Assembly (NCBI GenBank): GCA_025642065.1
Contig: JAODUP010000057.1
Coordinates: forward strand, 885,001 to 949,000
Direction: 5' to 3'
Source: Paralvinella palmiformis
Lineage: Eukaryota; Annelida; Polychaeta; Terebellida; Alvinellidae
DNA: 64,000 bases
Shown here: in pieces, positions 1 to 11,480 of the stretch
Layout: each line of letters begins with the position of its first letter
Position numbering within the stretch: the stretch's first letter is position 1
The notes under the pieces: model-generated
Databases searched by the model: none
Seen by the model: only the letters and a program-made list of their open reading frames with translations
What the model was told of the DNA's origin: nothing
Made by a program: the position numbers and the translations under genes

Positions 1-3
1 TAC

Positions 4-2798
4 CTGTCTGTACGACTTCTCGAAATTGTCCAAATACACCCGGATCATGTCGTACCACTTGATTGGATTCAGATAGCTCCTGCGCTTCTTTTTCGTTTCG
101 GCATCTGCCAACAAAAGTCTAGGTAGTAATTATTAAGACCCGTATATTTCGGGGATGTAGTCAGATGTGGATCGATAGAAAGCACGTCTTCCGGAAGACA
201 GACGGAGAACTAGACTGACTGACTGATTAACTTACTTACTGACTCCCTTATTTACTTACTACTGACCGACTGTCTGACTGACTGACTAACTAACTATTTA
301 ACTGACTGACTGACCTTGAGTAAATGCTAATCTTACCAAAGAGGAACGATACCAGCGGTTCGTCGCCCGTTTCGTCTATCGACAGCAAAAAATTTCTGCA
401 AGTGAAATAAATATAAGGATAGCAATCCAGAGATGGCAACCGATTCCGGATATTTCCTGTGATAATACCAATATAAGGGCAAACTGTCGTCACTACGGTG
501 TCAAGATAACACTATCTGATGACATCATTATCTAGTAGTAGGATTAGATAACAATCAACACGTTACCTTCTCTTGATGAAGGAGATAGAGAACCACAGGA
601 AGATGACTACAATAATCAGGATCAGTAGGAAGATGATAGTGAAGACGGTTTCTGAAATCGATCGCCAAACGGAAACATGTTTGAATTTAGACACGAATAG
701 ATCGTATACATTCGGTACTAACATTAAAAGCCACGAATATATCGTATACATTCGGTACTAATGTTAAAAGACATGAATACATCGTATACATTCTGTACCG
801 ACGTTAATAGACACAGATACATCGCATACATTCGGGATTAACGTTAATAGACACGAATACATCGTATACATTCGGTACTAACATTAAAAGCCACGAATAT
901 ATCGTATACATTCGGTACTAATGTTAAAAGACATGAATACATCGTATACATTCTGTACCGACGTTAATAGACACAAATACATCGTATACATTCGGGATTA
1001 ACGTTAATAGACACGAATACATCGTATACATTCGGTACTAACGTTAACGGATACAAATACATCGTATACGTTCGGTACCAACGTTAATAGACAAGGATAC
1101 ACCCCCCCCCAAAAAAAACACTAAAACAAACGGAGAGACCAATGTAGCCGAAGCTGTCTTTCCCCATTGAGCTCTAACTAATCATAAATAAATTAATTAG
1201 CCAGTTCAATAAAATGCCGTTAGTGTATTTGTAAGTCACCAGATATAATATACTCCATCGAGACATTGGCTTCCATTGTTGATTTTTTATGTCGTCCCCA
1301 CAAGACGAATCCCAATTGGACGAATCGGGGAAATATCCTAACAAGACGAATCCCAATTGGACGAATCGGGGAAATATCTCAACAAGACGAATCCCAATTG
1401 GACGAATCGGGGAAATATCCCAACAAGACGAATCCCAATTGGACGAATCGGGGAAATATCACAACAAGACGAATCCCAATTGGACGAATCGGGGAAATAT
1501 CACAACAAGACGAATCCCAATTGGACGAATCGGGGAAATATCCCAACAAGATGAATCCCAATTGGACGAATCGGGGAAATATCCCAACAAGACGAATCCC
1601 AATTGGACGAATCGGGGAAATATCACAACTAGACGAATCCCAATTGGACGAATCGGGGAAATATCCCAACAAGATGAATCCCAATTGGACGAATCGGGGA
1701 AATATCCAAACAAGAAGAATCCTAATTGGACGAATCGGGGAAATATCTCAACAAGACGAATCCCAATTGGACGAATCGGGGAAATATCTCAACAAGACGA
1801 ATCCCAATTGGACGAATCGGGGAAATATCCCAACAAGACGAATCCCAATTGGACGAATCGGGGAAATATCACAACTAGACGAATCCCAATTGGACGAATC
1901 GGGGAAATATCCCAACAAGATGAATCCCAATTGGACGAATCGGGGAAATATCCAAACAAGAAGAATCCCAATTGGACGAATCGGGGAAATATCTCAACAA
2001 GACGAATCCCAATTGGACGAATCGGGGAAATATCTCAACAAGACGAATCCCAATTGGACGAATCGGGGAAATATCCAAACAAGAAGAATCCCAATTGGAC
2101 GAATCGGGGAAATATCTCAACAAGACGAATCCCAATTGGACGAATCGGGGAAATATCTCAACAAGACGAATCCCAATTGGACGAATCGGGGGAATTTAAC
2201 TGACCGCTCTGTTGGTCAAATAGCATTTTCGCAACTCTGTTTGATATCCGATCTTATACTATGTCCCCTTGTTATGTGTCAGTTTACCAGTACCATTTAT
2301 TTATATATTTTCTCACTTTGTTAGTCGTATTTCTTCTCGATGGTTGTTCGAAACTCGGTGATTAGAGTAATGGGAGGCAAACTTCCAGGTTCAGGTTTCA
2401 ATTCCCCGTATTCCCCGTGCCTGTGTGCGGGATATAGCCTACGGCCTAATATCCGAAACTTGACCGATGCTGAAGTTAACTAAAACATTCATTCAGTAAC
2501 TCACTAGCTCACTCATCCATTCCTATTGCCCGATTTAAGTATGATCTCATAAGTAAGATTAAGTATAAACATTTAGCAAACTGATCCGTTTAAGTATCAC
2601 TCACGTAGACGCGAGCAAATACGGACGTTTGCTCATCACCAACTTACTGCTCATTTTTTCCTCAATCCAAATATCTGGTACCTGCGGTTTACCGATATTC
2701 GCACTGTATCCATCGTCAATAATTCGATAATTAACCGGCACGTTGCTGATACCTGGGAACAGCAAGCAGGAGACAGCGACACAGATAAACAATTGCAT
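4..2798 (-). CDS. Gene A: small single-pass membrane protein, partial (3' end outside window)
   Basis: Family not recognised. Four exons read on the minus strand: 2798-2648, 651-567, 395-337 and 104-4, all with AG acceptors and GT donors (GTAAGT, GTAACG, GTAAGA, GTA). Phases are 1, 2, 1, 0 and the frame stays open throughout. Exon 1 encodes a signal peptide and a cysteine-free ectodomain of about 30 residues with the pattern PVxYxxxDD, then QxPxxWIEExM. Exon 2 encodes a 27-residue segment that is almost all I/L/V/F and ends in basic residues, so it is a transmembrane helix with a cytoplasmic stop-transfer signal. Exons 3 and 4 are cytoplasmic; exon 4 starts with a KKKRR cluster and contains WYDMIRVYL. 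The start is placed at the second in-frame ATG (2798-2796), because only that one aligns with the start of paralogue gene B and gives a normal signal peptide; an upstream in-frame ATG lies at 2822-2820. Function unknown. Confidence 0.72.
686..1100. repeat. 40-bp minisatellite, about 10 copies, in intron 1 of gene A
   Basis: The core ATCGTATACATTC recurs every 40 bases (701, 741, 781, 821, 861, 901, 941, 981, 1021, 1061). Variants repeat in blocks of four units: positions about 701-860 are matched almost exactly by 861-1020, a 160-bp higher-order repeat. The array ends in C and A homopolymers at about 1100-1120. Confidence 0.92.
1299..2196. repeat. 41-bp minisatellite, about 22 copies, with higher-order structure, intron 1 of gene A
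   Basis: The unit contains GACGAATCCCAATTGGACG followed by AATCGGGGAAATATC and a variable three-base end. Diagnostic variants (AACTAG at 1627 and again at 1873; the AAG and ATG variants) show a 6-unit block of 246 bp duplicated in tandem, followed by a 123-bp 3-unit repeat. Because 41 is not a multiple of 3 and the unit has no stop in any plus frame, long plus-strand reading frames cross it; they are artefacts. Confidence 0.95.
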
Positions 2799-2883
2799 CT
2801 TTATTGGACGGACGTAGAACATTCCTAATAGAATTGTGTCAGATTTAGGCTCGTTTCAAAAAAGGTTTAAAAAATTGCCGCCA

Positions 2884-2890
2884 TTTTATA
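2884..2890 (-). promoter_or_regulatory. TATA-like box of gene A
   Basis: TATAAAA on the minus strand, 86 nt upstream of the chosen start of gene A. The surrounding 110 nt (TTAACGG block, box, GGCGGCAA, then GAAACG) align in order with the sequence upstream of gene B, whose TATA-like box is also 86 nt from its ATG. Confidence 0.5.
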
Positions 2891-3182
2891 TCACCGACCG
2901 TTAAATCCGTCGAATCTTTTCTTTGATCCCATGTTTGATCCCGTTTTTCGTTTGATGGAAACGTTAATTTACGAAGATGGTCGTTATAAAAGAAACGAGG
3001 CGTTCAGAGGAACACAAGATGGTAGATATTATCGCGCCATATGTCCAGAATATGTCCGGAAGATGGGATCAAATACATGTCAGTGCATATTTGAGGGATG
3101 CTTGCCTGATCCATATACACTGCCGCGTGCATAAACTTAGCCATACAATAACAGCACAGTGCATTTATTTATTTATTATTAT

Positions 3183-3482
3183 TATTATTATTAACTGGTT
3201 AAGCACCCGGCACTTGGTGCCAACGGTCGCAGGTTCGAACCCCGTAAGAGGTCGAAACTTTTCCAGGGATTAATTTCTCGGCTCACTACATCGTGGGTGG
3301 CTGACCACGTTAAATGGCGGTGCCGTCTCCACTGAATTATTTAAAATAAAGGGGGACGTTAAAAACCCCCTGAGGACGTAAAACACTCTGGCAGTGACCA
3401 CCTTCAGGGTATTTCGGCTCCATCTTTCCGTACTACTCCCCTGTGAGTGGTGGGGGAGGAGGTTTTTCAACCACTCGAACAT
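3183..3482 (+). mobile_element. tRNA-derived SINE, second family, 5' truncated
   Basis: Starts in an ATT microsatellite at 3176-3192. GGTTAAGCACCCGGCACTTG followed by a B-box-like AGGTTCGAACCCCG matches the second half of a tRNA. Behind it is about 240 nt of non-tRNA body containing GGGGGACGTTAAAAACCCCC. Different from the main SINE family of the window. Confidence 0.55.
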
Positions 3483-4471
3483 AGAGGCTGTGCTGATTAA
3501 GCGACAGACTGGGGATTCTCCCCGAACAACAAAACCTAACCTTGTTTGATTGAATTCACCTTTCTGAGTTTAAAACTGAAATTGTAGTCCCCGAGTATGA
3601 CGAGTATCTTACATTACTGACATCTCCATTATGAAATGACACGCTAATGTAGCATCATCATTATCATCATCATCATCATCACAATCATCATCATCATCTA
3701 CGCATTAGTGATGATACACAACTATGACTCATCAGCCGTCAGGTGTGACAGCTTTGTCAAAACAGATAACTATGTTAACGAACAGAGAGGATCGGAAAGG
3801 GGGGGGGGGTTGCTCAGAACTGAAGTGTGACTAATTCAGTGATAACATTACACGAGACATCTGTCAGGATTGATAATGTTGACATCCGAGATTGTGAGTC
3901 TGTCCTGTAATCTCGGTGTCATCTTTGAGAGAACGTCAAAATTCGTGTAGAGATCGTGATTTATGTGATTTGTGAGTTCAATCAAGAATATTCTGACAGT
4001 TTCATAATTAGACAAGGCCCAGTTGTAAAGGATATACAACAACGCTGCCGGATTGGTGACTGACGCCAAGTGATTTTAACATCTCACCCCTTTATCCTGA
4101 ATTCCAGTGGAGAAGGACACTGATTTATACATAGTACTGTTCACGTACCACGCGCGTACCACTGCCGAGATCCAGAATACACTAAAGAGGTGCCATAGAA
4201 TAGACCTAATATATACTGGATCTTGGTACTCCTTAGTTTATCTAATGTGTACCGAGGTTGTACTTTTATCGCTGCTCGTCCGGAGACTTTGAACAGATTC
4301 TGTATCCATGGATGATTTGAAGAAAGGTCTTTAAGGATTTTTATTAAATCCGCTTATAATTAATTGAGGGGAGGTTTTTTTTTCTTCATTTCTTACTACT
4401 TGTTAGGTGGCAACATTTCATGTGATGAGAAGCTCCTGAATATTGCGTGCTCGATATGACACTATATAGAT

Positions 4472-4509
<38 letters not shown>

Positions 4510-4820
4510 GTTGTTGTTTTTACATTTACTCGCGATTGAGTGAGTAAGCGAATGCTTTGTTTGGCTTCGGCCCTCATCGCAACTAGCAAATATGGTCGAG
4601 GGAAGAGGACACCTCTCTAGGAAAAAACATCCGACAAACTCAAGCAATGACAACGGAAACCAAAAGATCAAACGTGAGACTGATAAGGATTTCTGAAATG
4701 ACAATTTTGATTTACAACTTGAACTACAAATGTCAAAAATCATTCTCTATCTGTCGTTAAATAAGGCCATTGTCCGCGATCTTCAACAAATGTCGTATCT
4801 TAAAATCTCAACAAGATCTT

Positions 4821-4868
<48 letters not shown>

Positions 4869-5768
4869 TGGCCGCTTTGATATAGAGTTGCCGCTGATGC
4901 TGAAGTCCGACTTAAATCAATAATAAAACTGACACATCAGCGACTGAGAACGAAATACATTCTATCCGTGTTCGTCCGCAGAGTATCTCTAATACTCCTT
5001 TGGGAGTACTGGGGGAGTAGCTAGCTTCGGCAGTTAATTACGTGGTAGGATTTTACTTCCCCCAGACACCAGCTAACGTGGAGTAGAAGATTAGAGAACA
5101 AATATTATTAGTCAGAGCGGAAACGAAATAAAATCACATTTACACACAAACTACGCAGAAGATTAAATTGGTTTCGGACGAAATGGAGTACGACTTTAAA
5201 TTTGTACGAATGATCTTGATTAGATGAAGTATGGTAATTAGACCTAATAACTAGGTTATTTTCGTTGTAGGCTGTTAGGGGAAAATTATGAACGTACCCT
5301 GTCGTAATACCCGCGAACTGCATTCGTCCTCTCTTCATAACAGATGGGATTGTACTTCCTGCGAAAATGCCAAATATCTTTCGATGCCAAACCAATATTT
5401 TATCCCTAGCCATGCCTATACAAGATACAGTAATATATTACTGTGGATTATAACATAGTTTATTAACTTGAAGAGGGATTGATTTTAAAATCTTCATACA
5501 AACATTCGATACATTATATTCGTATTGATACCATGCGGCTTTGTGGCACCCTAAAACAGCGAACAAGATTCATATACGATATAGCAGTAGTCTCACTGGT
5601 ATATACTTTTGGATAAAATTGCTCAGATACAGGGGTACTGTTCCACTTTAGTACGTTCAATGTGTAAAACGAGTTATTGTACCCTGCTCTGAAATGTGCA
5701 GGAAGGCAATGGAGCTGGAACACAGCTGGCGTTGTGTTCTCTTTGACATTGTATGTTACCAGACTTAT

Positions 5769-5817
<49 letters not shown>

Positions 5818-6346
5818 AGAGAGAGAGAGAGAGGGAGAAAGCGAGAGATAGAGATAGATAGATAGATAGAGATTATATAACAATATATTGTCATGCTCCA
5901 GTCGACAAATTATAAAGGCTTAGGCTAAAATATTTTTCTAATTATGAACAATATAACAGGATCATAAGTTAATCCGAATATTCTCAGTTTTCTTCAGATT
6001 GTTTTTTTTTATGAGAAAACAATTAATTGTTGCTGTTCATCCAAATACTTATATCTGCAACACAGACTTCAATTGAAGATGCAATATCATCCCAATTATC
6101 ACATGGTTTTAAAGTCATGCAGACCTTGAGTATCATCGGCATAACAATGTAATTAATGTTATGTCGTTAGACAATTTCATCAACTAGTTCGTTGTATGAA
6201 TTTAATTATTATATTTCGGATTTATGAACAATTATATTTCTTTTGATCTACTAATCATATTTAAACTTTTTGTTCACTTTTGTAATATAATCCTGTTCAA
6301 TACCATGGAGTAGGATTTCAACAACTGCGCCATAGTCAGCATATAT

Positions 6347-6472
6347 TTGATCAGGCAATATGTATATTACCTGAAATTGTTAGGTAATGCATTTTAAATC
6401 TCAGTTAGCAATACACGTATTAGTTGAATATTTCAGGTAATATACATATTACATGATTATACAGATTAACCG
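6347..6472. mobile_element. MITE copy 1 (TA-flanked inverted-repeat family)
   Basis: Shares TATTACCTGAAA, CAGGTAATAT and the terminal GATTATACAGATTAACCG with the copies at 19012-19125 and 52832-52965. The right terminal repeat is followed by TA; the left end lacks the outer bases of the terminal repeat. Confidence 0.6.
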
Positions 6473-6892
6473 TAACATAGGCCTAGACGTATGGTATTTT
6501 CCTTCTCAAACAGAAAATCTCTGGACGTCACTCACTCGTTTCAGGTGTGTAAATAACGCCCATCTACCAGTGACAATGATGCATCGTATAGCTCCCTGCT
6601 TCCACCACTCGACCCCTCTATCTCTCTCCCTCCCTCTCGCTACTTGACGTGGTGTTTTAAATCAACTCCCAAAATGTGGTTTCTCATCTTTCTTAACTTT
6701 TGTAGTAAACATCGACTGTAAAATGTTGCTATTGAGACCAGCTTTTTATTTATTTTATTTTTTTTGGTGTAAAATTGGAAGAATTTTACAGTTCGTTGTT
6801 AATAAAACTAAAACTGATACTTGACGATGGTATACATACTCTTAATTTATATTGTTTTATAGAATGGCAACAAGAAGCATCATCTTCACCAA

Positions 6893-6945
<53 letters not shown>

Positions 6946-7125
6946 CTTGCTACAGTCAAAGAAGCTGTGGTGTTTATTGAAGTTGCTTTGCCATAAATTT
7001 CCCACTGGAGCCATTTCAGATATCAGACGACTGAAGCATTGTTCTCCCAAAATGGAAATTGACAAGAAATATGCAGTTTATGCCGTCCAGTTGTATGAGA
7101 ATACAATACCTCTCACCACACCGCC

Positions 7126-7162
<37 letters not shown>

Positions 7163-7369
7163 TGTGTGTTTGTGTCTTAGTTATAAACACATTATATACA
7201 CCAACGCACGCGCGCGACTCTAACCATATACATGTAGATCTATTACACAAAATAAAAAAATACAGTAAAGTGGACCATGTGTTCCCTTGTCGTTGGAGAG
7301 TTTTTCCGTTCCACTTAAGTATATGAGTCTAACAGAGTGATCTACAAACAAGTCCTTTATGCGAACAGT

Positions 7370-7560
7370 GGTGATGATGATGATTGATGTTTTACGGCCA
7401 CTTTTGTGCACAAGGTAGGGTAAATGGGCCGAGCGACTTCCAAAGGTAATGAGACGGAGTGAAAGACGAAACAACCTTCAGATATGCCCACGCCTGGATT
7501 CGAACACGGGTGGAAGTGATCTGTGGTCCAGCACGCTACCGCTAGACCACGGAGGCGCCC
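7370..7560 (-). mobile_element. tRNA-derived SINE (main family), copy 1
   Basis: Minus orientation. tRNA-like head (CTCCGTGGTCTAGCGGTAGC; B-box-like GTTCGAATCC), body with GAAGGTTGTTTCGTCTTTCA and TTTGGAAGTCGCTCGGCCCA, then GTGGCCGTAAAACATCAATC and an ATC tail. Full-length copies of this family are about 190 bp. Confidence 0.85.
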
Positions 7561-7644
7561 ACGATAGCACACGGTGGCTTCTTCGTCGTACTCTTCATAA
7601 CAGCTAGCCATGTATGTACCGTGTAAGAAAACTAATTTCATATT

Positions 7645-7658
7645 ACACGCACGCACCA

Positions 7659-7702
<44 letters not shown>

Positions 7703-7760
7703 TATATAGTGCGCATACACACACACACACACATATACACACACACGCCACCTCCCCCAC
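7645..7760. repeat. CGCA tetranucleotide and CA microsatellites
   Basis: About twelve CGCA/ACGC units (7651-7700) followed by CA runs. Reading frames of repeated Ala-Arg-Thr-His across it are spurious. Confidence 0.9.
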
Positions 7761-7789
7761 ACACACATACAACACATGCATTTTATACA

Positions 7790-9541
7790 ATTGCTGATAA
7801 TATTAAGATACATCATCACATTAAAGTTAACTTTTCAGAATTTGGCCGTATTTAAGCTTCAATAAACCAAAGGTTCTCTTTGTATACTCTGTTTTAGCTT
7901 CAATTTAGCTCTTGAAGAAGAACTATTATATTGATATAAATTGACTCTCTTCGTGCTACACTCATTTGACAGACTGTTGTAAACCTTAATTACGTTATAA
8001 ATCATCACGACATTCTTGTCCTTAAATTAGCCGCCCACCCCTCCCCTATAAACACAACAGTAAGCTGCCACAGCTGTGACACATGAACATGAAAAACGAC
8101 AATATTTTTCCGGACAGCTAGGAAATAAATGCTACCTAAATATTATACCTGTCTACAACCAGGTGCTATTCTGCATTAAAAGCGCGTCTAAATTGATTTG
8201 GACACCGTAAGTCGATTTTAATAATACAGATGTGTTCCGTGTTTGAGTTATTTCTTGAGTGCAGATTTCGACCCCGAATTAGTGACCAGTGAGCCTTTGA
8301 CAAACACCAGACTGTCGTTGACTGTGTGTGTGTGTGTGTGTGTGTGTGTGGGATGGATGGATGGGTGTTGTTTAACGTGTGTATGTGTGGGTTTGTATGT
8401 ATGTATGTGCTAGCTGTGTATAATAAGACACAGGCACAGAGAATCTCGAACCGTAAATTCAAACTCTGGACGTTTCTTCAGGGGACTGAATCGAGAGTGA
8501 CGACTTTTCTTGCTGAGACATGTGTAATGTCTCACCGTGTGTGTGTATATTGTGTGTGTGGGAAGGTATGTTCTCTCTGTGTGTGTGTGGTACGCGATCT
8601 ATTTCTAGCACTAATAATCGGTCCCGTCACCTGCGATCTTCATCCCAGGTATATTACGTGCCTACCTTTATACCGTGATAGAGTACTTCTAACCAATATC
8701 CCCCCTCCGACTTATGCCGTTTGCCAACGTTAAGTACAGCCAACTGATAATGTCAACATTAGAAACGCGTTTTTGGCCGGTCATACATCACCTAACTGAC
8801 ACGTGAGTGTCGTCCATCGGAAAGGTAAACAGACGATGGCTCTTCATTCTTCACGCGCTTTATCTCTGTCACCTTAGGGCGGTGTAGTATGAAGCTCGCT
8901 CTAACATTCACCTGTAGATATGTACTTGGTCATTAGAAAATAGTGATAAACCTGTACGAATCGTAACTAAACGTCAGCTTCGGTTAGCCTCCGAGAAATA
9001 CGTATTTCAAGTAAGTAGGCTTTTATCATCGTTATAATTATATATATATATATATTATATATTATATATATCAAGGAGAACATGATTCATTGTACATAAG
9101 ACAGCTAAATTATTACGCTGTTACAATAGCTAATACAGATTCTCAGTTGTATATCTGTTGTATATTATATGTTGTGTATTATATGTTGTGAATTGTATGT
9201 TGTACGTTATATATTGTATGTTATATGTAAGTTGTGTATAATGAATCCTCTTACTGGGTCGTGTTATAGCAAATATCGGACTCAGTTAATACGAAACATT
9301 TCAAACCTGTTTGTCATAAATGATTTATGTGATATATGGTGGATTGATGGATGGATAGATGAATGAATGGATGGATAGATGAATGGATGAATAGATGCTA
9401 TTTAATGACACAGTGGCTCCATTTAGCCCATTCACTAGCCAAGAAAATAATTTACCATTAAATGGTCCTTTTGTTGATTTTTATTGGTAACGCTAATTTA
9501 TATCTGATGACATTTCATAATCTTAGAAAATCATGAATACA

Positions 9542-9600
<59 letters not shown>

Positions 9601-9630
9601 GTTGATAGTATACTATATAATATGAAGAAT

Positions 9631-9664
<34 letters not shown>

Positions 9665-9848
9665 ATATATATATAATATTATTATATTACTAGTAAATAG
9701 ACTTAAGTAATAAATGAGTACAAGATACAATTGAATAAGATTATTATATATTAGGATGTGTTTACTGTTATCCCCCCTAAGACAGTCACGTGACTTTGTC
9801 AGATGTAAATATCGGTGTCAAGATATCGGTGTCAAGTTATAAGTTCCG
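7790..9848. other. Gene-free stretch
   Basis: No gene seen. Contains TG runs at 8322-8350 and 8540-8590, R1 copy 1, AT runs at about 9040-9072, 9546-9597 and 9634-9660, and short ATGGATGGAT tracts near 9345-9385. Confidence 0.65.
8411..8534 (+). mobile_element. Interspersed repeat R1, copy 1
   Basis: About 120 bp starting TAGCTGTGTATAATAAG, with AATCTCGAACCGTAAATTCA, GGACGTTTCTTCAG and CTTGCTGAGAC. The same segment recurs at 15911-16018 (+), 21563-21682 (-) and 31192-31312 (-), each time touching a TG/CA or AT microsatellite. No coding capacity; class unknown. Confidence 0.75.
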
Positions 9849-9849
9849 T

Positions 9850-10060
9850 CAGTAAAGGATCAAAACCACGACATCCCCGAACTCATCAGACGGAGAGTCT
9901 CTACTAATTAGTGGGACTGAGTGCTGGAAAAAGCAGCCAGTGAAATACTTCATATAATGGTCTCCTAAGTAAGGCAAAAACAGCCGACGGGAGATTGCGA
10001 AGGTGGACGCCTCAGATTCTGGACCATAACGTACAAGCTGTGCCACGGGATCTTCGTTTA
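9850..10060 (-). mobile_element. Degenerate tRNA-derived SINE-like element
   Basis: On the minus strand GTGGCACAGCTTGTACG, GAATCTGAGGCGTCCACC and TTCGCAATCTCCCGTCGG follow the A-box/anticodon/B-box order of a tRNA, and the translated string PVAQLVRYGPESE is typical of spurious frames over tRNA-like sequence. The reading frame crossing this segment (9849-10241) should not be taken as a protein. Confidence 0.4.
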
Positions 10061-10124
10061 TCATAACGTACCAATGTGTAGCTCTGAGTCCGTACCGCTG
10101 ACTCGACAAGTATGAGTCGCGTCG

Positions 10125-10690
10125 CTGAAATAGAACCGTCATGACGTATAGAGATAATCTCTCAGTCCCCTTGACGACATTTAGCTGATAATAACCTACA
10201 CAGTTATAACAGACGACCCTATTACCTTTAGCAATGGGCATTTATCGCCCACTTGAGGCCGTTTTAAATGGCGGCCACTTGACGTGAAGTATCTCTATTG
10301 ACGTGACCGGCTAATGACAAAACACAATCTCGACCTTCGGAAGCCAGCATTCCAGACACCAGATCTTCTTTTTTATTACTTGGGCGCCTCCGTGGTTTAG
10401 TTGGTAGCGCGTTGGACCACATATCACTACCACCTCAGTGCGAACCTCGGCGTGGGCACATCTGAAGGCTGTTTCATCTTTGGGTTCGCTTCATTACCTT
10501 TGGAGGTCACTCGGGCCACCTAGCCTGCCATGTGCAAAAAAGTGGCCGTAAAACATCAATCATCATCAATCCATTTGAGTCTTAAATGCGAGCGTAGTGT
10601 ACCGGGTTCTTGAAATAAATCAGTATCCGATTTCGGCAGAATCCACAGTTCACGTTACCTGCAAGTGAAACAATCTCATCAACTGATCTA
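10125..10690. repeat. Block duplicated at 16190-16710
   Basis: Collinear matches with 16190-16710: AGAGATAATCTC, TTAGCTGATAATAAC, TACCTTTAGCAATGGGC versus TACCTTTAATAATGGGC, TTTATCGCCCACT, CTAATGACAA, GACAAAACACA, and GTGAAACAATCTC versus GTAAAACAATCTC. This copy is interrupted by a SINE at 10382-10570. It lies upstream of gene A; its partner lies upstream of gene B. Confidence 0.6.
10382..10570 (+). mobile_element. tRNA-derived SINE (main family), copy 2
   Basis: Complete plus-strand copy from GGCGCCTCCGTGG to the ATC tail. The B box is slightly degenerate (GTGCGAACC). It splits the duplicated block at 10125-10690. Confidence 0.88.
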
Positions 10691-10691
10691 C

Positions 10692-10793
10692 GACGCCGCC
10701 GTGGTGTAGCTGATAGTGTGCTACATTGCAGACACTAACACTGTACAGCGCCTTTGAATGGCTCCTGCTAGTAAGGGCGCTTTATTAAATATA

Positions 10794-10829
<36 letters not shown>

Positions 10830-10900
10830 TAACATGGTCGGGGTCGATTCGCACAGTTACTTCTGTTTGTGGGTTGACACATTATTCACGATTGGGTTTC
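10692..10900 (+). mobile_element. tRNA-derived SINE-like element split by an inserted LINE tail
   Basis: CCGCCGTGGTGTAGCTGATA resembles an A-box region and GGTCGGGGTCGATTCGCAC a B-box region. They are separated by an 87-nt insert (10741-10827) bounded by ACTAACA on both sides. Confidence 0.45.
10741..10827 (+). mobile_element. 5'-truncated LINE 3' tail with target-site duplication
   Basis: The insert CTGTACAGCGCCTTTGAATG.. ends GGGCGCTTTATTAAATATAC plus an ATT run. The 7-bp sequence ACTAACA is present at 10734-10740 and again at 10828-10834. A GCGCT(T/A)TA stretch plus ATT tail is usual at CR1/L2-like LINE 3' ends, and a related tail closes the LINE piece near 49960. Confidence 0.5.
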
Positions 10901-11089
10901 AGGTTAATCTTCCCATATCTGTAGTATAAAGTCTTACGACCAGATGTCGTAGATGTCACAGGTATACTGAACCGTACGCTTTGTATATCCGTGTTTATAC
11001 GTCTACTTATTCATACTTCAACCCAGCTTACGTGTCATAGCGTTTTCGTATTCTTATTAAAGCTAACGACTAGACTCTAGTATGGTGAC

Positions 11090-11262
11090 GCGCTTCCGTG
11101 ATCTAGCGGTAGCGTGTTGGATCACAGATCACTACCACCCGTGTTCGAATCTCGTCGTGGGGCATATCTGAAGGTTGTTTCATCTTTGACTTCGCTTCAT
11201 TACCTTTAGCCTACCTTCGGCACAAAAGTGGCCGCATAACATCAATCATCGTCATCATCATC
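11090..11262 (+). mobile_element. tRNA-derived SINE (main family), copy 3, internally deleted
   Basis: Good tRNA-like head and ATC tail. The GGAGGTCGCTCGGCCCATT body segment is missing between ATTACCTTT and AGCCTACC. Confidence 0.85.
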
Positions 11263-11299
11263 CTCCGGTTGGCTATGTACAATTTAGCCGCATCACCAG

Positions 11300-11480
11300 C
11301 TACCCGGGGAGTATACTTATTTTATTGACGAGCTACGGGTCCAAAATCCATACAATGATCCAACATCGTCAACTACCTTAGAGGTTTACTGTCCCTATCC
11401 ACCACTTACACGCCCATAATCCATACAATAATCCATCATCATCAGCTACCCGGAGAGTATGCTATCTCTATTCATTGAGT
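11300..11480. repeat. Dispersed 80-90-bp tandem repeat R2, site 1
   Basis: Two to three degenerate units containing AGCTACCCGG(G/A)GAGTAT, a TCTCTATTCA-type stretch and CATAATCCATACAATAATCC. The same unit occurs at 22355-22490. Confidence 0.65.

Larger units (their letters stand above)
2891..7369. other. Gene-free stretch upstream of gene A
   Basis: No supportable gene. Holds the SINE at 3183-3482, CAT/ATC runs near 3658-3700, an ATT run at 4475-4508, long AT runs at 4822-4864, 5773-5813 and 6896-6940, a GA run at 5815-5871, a MITE copy at 6347-6472 and a CT run at 7129-7160. The reading frames here are short and low-complexity. Confidence 0.7.

Noticed and set aside
686..2196. CRISPR-like arrays
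   Set aside because: Units are contiguous 40- and 41-bp tandem repeats without unique spacers, in a eukaryotic intron.
1266..2324. Three long overlapping plus-strand reading frames of up to 352 residues with a regular repeat
   Set aside because: They are all translations of the 41-bp minisatellite, which has no stops in any plus frame; it lies in an intron of gene A.
9849..10241. 130-residue minus-strand reading frame
   Set aside because: It crosses a tRNA-like SINE remnant and the duplicated block; no domain, no start context, and not conserved as a frame in the partner block.
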